In this document: piece after piece, positions 60,483 to 64,000 of the stretch
Layout: each line of letters begins with the position of its first letter
Numbering within the stretch: position 1 is the first letter of the stretch
NCBI RefSeq assembly: GCF_021021475.1
Contig: NZ_JAINWL010000001.1
Location: 62,001-126,000 of the forward strand
Direction: 5' to 3'
From: Citromicrobium bathyomarinum
GTDB lineage: Bacteria; Pseudomonadota; Alphaproteobacteria; Sphingomonadales; Sphingomonadaceae
Length of the DNA stretch: 64,000 nucleotides
Translations under genes and position numbers: made by a program
The notes under the pieces: model-generated
Seen by the model: only the letters and a program-made list of their open reading frames with translations
Database searches by the model: none
Told to the model about the DNA's origin: nothing

Positions 60483-61513
60483 ACCGGGTCCTGTGCCGTC
60501 CCGTCGACGGTCCAGGTCTGGCCGCCGCTGAGCAGCTTGGCGAGGTTGGCTTCCTTGCCGCTGACCGAAGCTTCGCGCTCCGCAATCACCGCACTTTCGT
60601 AAGTCGGTGCAGGATCGTCGTAGAGCACGCCCAGCGGCATGGGGAATTCGCCGAAGGGCAGTTCTGCCAGCATGTGCGCCATTACGCGGTTCTTCACGTT
60701 GTGGACGCGCACGCCTGCAGCCTGCCAGTCGCCATCGACGACATCGACCACGGTGAAGTGAAGGTTCTCGGCATCGAAGGCGAGGCCCTTCGCACCCTTG
60801 TCGAACAGCATCGGCTCACCGTCGGCCAGCCACAGCTGCTGGCCCTCGGCACCCTTGGGGGCGGCGAAGGCATCGAACACATCCTTGTTGTAGACGATGC
60901 AGTTCTGGAAGATCTCGACGAAGGCCGCGCCCTGATGAGCGTGTGCGGCCTTGAGCACATCGGGCAGGTTCTTCGACACGTCGATCCCGCGCCCGACGAA
61001 CCGCGCGCCGCTGCCCAGCGCGAAGGCGCAAGGGTTGGCGGGATGATCGACCGAGCCGATCGGGCTGGTCGGCGAGCGCGTGCCTTCGCGGCTGGTGGGC
61101 GAGTACTGGCCTTTGGTGAGGCCATAAATCTCGTTGTTGAACAGCATGATCTGCATGTTCACGTTGCGTCGAAGCACATGCATCATGTGGTTGCCGCCGA
61201 TCGACAGGCCATCGCCATCGCCGGTCACCAGCCAGACATCGAGGTCCGGATTGGCGAGCTTCACACCCGTCGCCACCGCAGGCGCGCGGCCGTGGATCGT
61301 GTGGAAGCCGTAGCTCTCGATGTAATAGGGAAAGCGGCTGGAGCAGCCGATGCCCGAGATGAACACGGTGTTCGCCGGATCGCAGCCAAGCTGCGGCAGC
61401 GTGCGCTGCACGGCCTTGAGGATCGCATAGTCCCCGCAACCCGGGCACCAGCGGACCTCCTGGTCGGTTTCCCAGTCCTTGAGCGTGGTTTCGATTTTAA
61501 CGGGTGCATTCAT
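60479..61513 (-). CDS. korB: 2-oxoacid:ferredoxin oxidoreductase, beta subunit
   Basis: Thiamine-diphosphate subunit of 344 residues of a 2-oxoglutarate (or related 2-oxoacid):ferredoxin oxidoreductase. CPGCGD near residue 23 and a second cysteine in ISGIGCSS are typical, and the ThDP motif is TGDGDG...FNNEIYGLTKGQ. In aerobic alphaproteobacteria such enzymes oxidise 2-oxoglutarate beside or in place of the dehydrogenase complex. It works with korA, from which it is separated by a small membrane-protein gene; its ATG overlaps the stop of that gene by four bases. Confidence 0.93.
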   Translation of the reverse strand: MNAPVKIETTLKDWETDQEVRWCPGCGDYAILKAVQRTLPQLGCDPANTVFISGIGCSSRFPYYIESYGFHTIHGRAPAVATGVKLANPDLDVWLVTGDGDGLSIGGNHMMHVLRRNVNMQIMLFNNEIYGLTKGQYSPTSREGTRSPTSPIGSVDHPANPCAFALGSGARFVGRGIDVSKNLPDVLKAAHAHQGAAFVEIFQNCIVYNKDVFDAFAAPKGAEGQQLWLADGEPMLFDKGAKGLAFDAENLHFTVVDVVDGDWQAAGVRVHNVKNRVMAHMLAELPFGEFPMPLGVLYDDPAPTYESAVIAEREASVSGKEANLAKLLSGGQTWTVDGTAQDPV

Positions 61514-61932
61514 GTGGTCACACCTTCGCGCTTAATGCTGCGCAATTTGCTGAGAACATTTACTAAATGAGGGAGCATGAGGCCACCTAAGGAGGCACCG
61601 GCCATCCGACCGCCCTCGAGAGGCAGGAGGATCATCGCGGCCACTAGCCCAATGCAGAACAGCACCCCAACGCAGGTCGTCACGAGCCCCATCGCAACGC
61701 GCTTTTCGGCGTCATATTGAGCAAAACCGATATGGAGATCGTCGTACATCTCGTCGCGCGTATAACCGACGACGGGGATGATTGCCGCTCCGAGCAACAT
61801 GCCGGTTAGCGATGCGACAAGTACATTATCGGTGAGCATGCCCGCGCTGCTGGCCAGAATCCACGCCAAACAAAAAATGGCAAACTGGACCAAATGTCGC
61901 CGCTTTACACCCTGCCCTTTGGAGCGGCCCAT
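61510..61932 (-). CDS. Four-segment membrane protein between korA and korB, hypothetical
   Basis: Protein of 140 residues with four hydrophobic segments (about 14-33, 36-56, 82-104 and 110-128), a basic start (MGRSKGQGVKRRH) and a basic C-terminal tail. No family was recognised. It is coupled at both ends: its ATG overlaps the korA stop (TGATG) and its stop overlaps the korB start (ATGA), so it must be translated together with the two enzyme subunits. Base composition is clearly less GC-rich than either neighbour. A membrane anchor or redox partner role is possible; an inserted gene is equally possible. Confidence 0.75.
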   Translation of the reverse strand: MGRSKGQGVKRRHLVQFAIFCLAWILASSAGMLTDNVLVASLTGMLLGAAIIPVVGYTRDEMYDDLHIGFAQYDAEKRVAMGLVTTCVGVLFCIGLVAAMILLPLEGGRMAGASLGGLMLPHLVNVLSKLRSIKREGVTT

Positions 61933-63866
61933 CACTCGCTCTCCACCGGGCTCGGCAGCTGCTGGTCGTTCGCCGCGACCTCGCCGCCCTCGTTACCCTC
62001 GATGTCATCGAAATAGGCGCAGATCGCCTCTTCAAGTTCGGCGATCTGGAACGGCTGGCCGCTGGTCTTGGTCAGGCTTTCGGCATCGACCAGTAGCTGG
62101 TCGCGCAGCACCGTCTTGAACTGGCCGGTGTTCATTTCGGGCACCAGAACGCGCTCGAACCCGCTGAGCAGCTCGCCGAGGTTCGCAGGCAGCGGCCAGA
62201 TGTGGCGCACGTGGATGTGCGAAACCGAGCAGCCCTTCTCGATGCTGCGGCGCACCGCCTGCTTGATCGGGCCGTAGGTGCTGCCCCAGCCGACGACCGC
62301 CAGCTTGCCGGTCGTCTCGCCGAACGCGACTTCCTGATCGGGCACGGGGATGTTCGCGATCTTGTCGCGCCGCGTGTCGGTCATCAGCTGGTGGTTGGCC
62401 GGATCGTAGGAGATGTTGCCGGTGGTGGCGTCCTTCTCGATCCCGCCGATGCGGTGCATCATGTGCGGAGTGCCGGGCTTGATCCACGGGCGCGAACCGT
62501 TTTCGTTGCGCTTGTAGGGCTCCAGCACATCGCCGCGCGGTTCGGTCAGGAACGTGGCTGGGAACGGCTCGAAGCTGCTCGGATCGGGCACCTTCCACGG
62601 CTCGGCTGCATTGGCGATGTAGCCATCGGTCAGCAACATCACCGGGGTCATGTATTTAACCGCCAGTCGGCAGGCCTCGATCGCGACCTCGAAGGCATCG
62701 CCGGGGCTGCGCGCGGCGATCACCGGCATCGGCGCATCGCCGTTGCGGCCATAGACGGCCTGATAGAGGTCGCTCTGCTCGGTCTTGGTCGGCAGGCCCG
62801 TCGACGGCCCGCCGCGCTGAGAATTGACCACCACCAGCGGCAGCTCGGTCATGATTCCCAGGCCTAGCGCCTCGGTCTTGAGCGCGATGCCAGGCCCGGA
62901 GGACGAGGTGACGCCCAGCTGGCCGGCATAGCTCGCGCCGATGGCTGCGCACACGGCGGCAATCTCGTCTTCCGCCTGGAAGGTGGTGACGCCGTATTCC
63001 TTCAGCCGCGCGAGGTGATGCAAGATCGCTGAGGCGGGCGTGATCGGGTAGCCGCCGAAGAACATCGGCAGCTCGGCCAGCTGTGCGCCGGCCACGAGGC
63101 CGAGCGAGACCGCTTCCGCGCCCGTAATCGTGCGATAAAGCCCCGGCTCCGAAGGCGCGGGCGGCAGGTGGACCTGCTTGAGCGGCGCGGAAAGCTCCGC
63201 CGTCTCGCCATAGGCGTGCCCTGCGTCGAGGGCGGCGATGTTGGCAGCGGCGATATCCGGCGCCTTGGCGAACTTCTTGTTCAGCCAGTCATGCAGCGGT
63301 TCGCGCGGACGGTCGAACATCCACAACGCAAGGCCCAGCGTCCACATGTTCTTGCAGCGCAGGCCATCTTTCTTGCCAAGGCCGAAGGGCTCCACGGCTT
63401 CCAGCGTGCGCGCGGAAATGTCGAATGCGAGCACATCGAACGGCGCAAGCGTATCGTCGTCGAGCGGGCTCGCGTCGTACTTCGCCTTGTCGAGGTTGCG
63501 CTTGGTGAACTCGCCCGTGTCGACGATCACCAGCCCACCGGGCTTGAGCGCGGGCAAGTTCACCTTCAGCGCCGCCGGGTTCATCGCCACCAGCACATCG
63601 GGCGCATCGCCCGCAGTGTTGATCGCCCTCGATCCGAAATTGATCTGGAAGGCGGAGACGCCGAACAGCGTGCCCTGCGGCGCGCGGATCTCCGCCGGGA
63701 AGTCCGGGAAGGTCGCAAGGTCGTTGCCCGCCAGCGCGGTCGACAGCGTGAACTGCCCGCCGGTGAGCTGCATGCCGTCGCCGGAGTCGCCGGCGAAGCG
63801 GACCACGATCGCATCGGGAACGTCGGTTTGCGTAGTGGTGGAAGCGGGAGGCGCTTGAGTCGCCAT
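61932..63866 (-). CDS. korA: 2-oxoacid:ferredoxin oxidoreductase, fused gamma-alpha subunit
   Basis: Subunit of 644 residues combining the gamma domain (about 20-200; RFAGDSGDGMQLTGGQ and FPAEIRAPQG) and the alpha domain (about 230-600; FFGGYPITPASAILHHL, EDEIAAVCAAIGASYAG, SSSGPGIALK). The gamma-alpha fusion is usual for bacterial KorA. With KorB it converts 2-oxoacid and CoA to acyl-CoA, CO2 and reduced ferredoxin. AAGGA lies ten bases before the ATG at 63866. It is the first gene of the korA-membrane protein-korB operon. Confidence 0.95.
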   Translation of the reverse strand: MATQAPPASTTTQTDVPDAIVVRFAGDSGDGMQLTGGQFTLSTALAGNDLATFPDFPAEIRAPQGTLFGVSAFQINFGSRAINTAGDAPDVLVAMNPAALKVNLPALKPGGLVIVDTGEFTKRNLDKAKYDASPLDDDTLAPFDVLAFDISARTLEAVEPFGLGKKDGLRCKNMWTLGLALWMFDRPREPLHDWLNKKFAKAPDIAAANIAALDAGHAYGETAELSAPLKQVHLPPAPSEPGLYRTITGAEAVSLGLVAGAQLAELPMFFGGYPITPASAILHHLARLKEYGVTTFQAEDEIAAVCAAIGASYAGQLGVTSSSGPGIALKTEALGLGIMTELPLVVVNSQRGGPSTGLPTKTEQSDLYQAVYGRNGDAPMPVIAARSPGDAFEVAIEACRLAVKYMTPVMLLTDGYIANAAEPWKVPDPSSFEPFPATFLTEPRGDVLEPYKRNENGSRPWIKPGTPHMMHRIGGIEKDATTGNISYDPANHQLMTDTRRDKIANIPVPDQEVAFGETTGKLAVVGWGSTYGPIKQAVRRSIEKGCSVSHIHVRHIWPLPANLGELLSGFERVLVPEMNTGQFKTVLRDQLLVDAESLTKTSGQPFQIAELEEAICAYFDDIEGNEGGEVAANDQQLPSPVESE

Positions 63867-64000
63867 TTTCTAACTATCCTTCGGGTCTTCGTGGCGCTTT
63901 GGAGACGCGCCTTGAACCGCCGCCTACGTGGCCGTCCGCAGCCGAGCAATCAAGTTTTTCTAATCCGGGGTAAGCAGATCGGTGGACAGGTTCATGTGCG
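63867..64000 (-). promoter_or_regulatory. Upstream region of korA (to window edge)
   Basis: The 134 bases before korA hold its ribosome-binding site (AAGGATAG, read leftward) and presumably its promoter. No gene, palindrome or clear promoter hexamer pair was recognised before the window ends. Confidence 0.4.

Noticed and set aside
1-64000. tRNA, rRNA or prophage genes
   Set aside because: Inspection of all gaps found no cloverleaf-sized space with the conserved tRNA bases, no rRNA sequence, and no integrase, capsid or tail genes.

Overview
The window looks like chromosomal DNA of a high-GC alphaproteobacterium of the order Sphingomonadales, most likely an Erythrobacteraceae-type organism. 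The basis is the style of the protein sequences, the conserved neighbourhoods (amiC next to the class A penicillin-binding protein and rne; lolC-lolD upstream of dnaE; korA/korB), an alphaproteobacterial-type LexA box, and a full XrtA exosortase locus of the kind common in marine sphingomonads. No rRNA, tRNA, CRISPR array, prophage or insertion sequence was recognised. Coding density is very high, and many genes are coupled by 4-base ATGA/GTGA overlaps.

Layout. 1-5.7 kb: a truncated class A penicillin-binding protein and the amidase AmiC read leftward; RNase E reads rightward from a shared 490-base intergenic region that carries a 14-base direct repeat. 5.7-10 kb: haloalkane dehalogenase, a short-chain dehydrogenase, succinate dehydrogenase iron-sulfur subunit, a hotdog thioesterase and the ZapE/AFG1 ATPase. 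10-11 kb: an RpfF-type crotonase with both DSF-synthase glutamates.

11.1-29.8 kb: the XrtA (PEP-CTERM/EpsH) locus. A leftward run encodes acyl-AMP ligase, PLP decarboxylase, polysaccharide export lipoprotein, chain-length protein, tyrosine kinase, outer-membrane barrel protein, AAA ATPase, polysaccharide deacetylase, FemAB-like transferase, glycosyltransferase, XrtA fused to EpsI, and a glutamine amidotransferase. A short divergent operon encodes a GNAT/FemAB protein, an acyl carrier protein and two alpha/beta hydrolase-like proteins. Together they should make, modify and export an exopolysaccharide and sort PEP-CTERM proteins. The ligase/decarboxylase/ACP/transferase/hydrolase set looks like a small biosynthetic pathway of unknown product and is the best candidate here for an undescribed system.

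29.9-35 kb: rRNA uracil methyltransferase, NAD(P)H-hydrate repair enzyme, a small lipoprotein, an N-formylglutamate amidohydrolase-like protein, IspE and a hypothetical protein. 35-44 kb: ETF-ubiquinone oxidoreductase, a degenerate uracil-DNA glycosylase-like protein, soluble lytic transglycosylase, MoaB, a Na/Ca antiporter, an internally repeated lipoprotein, a PA0069-type radical SAM protein behind a LexA-box match, a DUF1993 gene broken by one amber codon, and a YbjN protein. 44-53 kb: DUF1330 protein, acyl-CoA ligase, DnaE, two small proteins, LolD and LolC. 53-64 kb: PurF, a short-chain dehydrogenase, a PilZ protein behind two hairpins, a serine hydrolase lipoprotein, cyclopropane-fatty-acid synthase, photolyase, a PAP2 phosphatase, and the 2-oxoacid:ferredoxin oxidoreductase genes with a small membrane-protein gene wedged between korA and korB.
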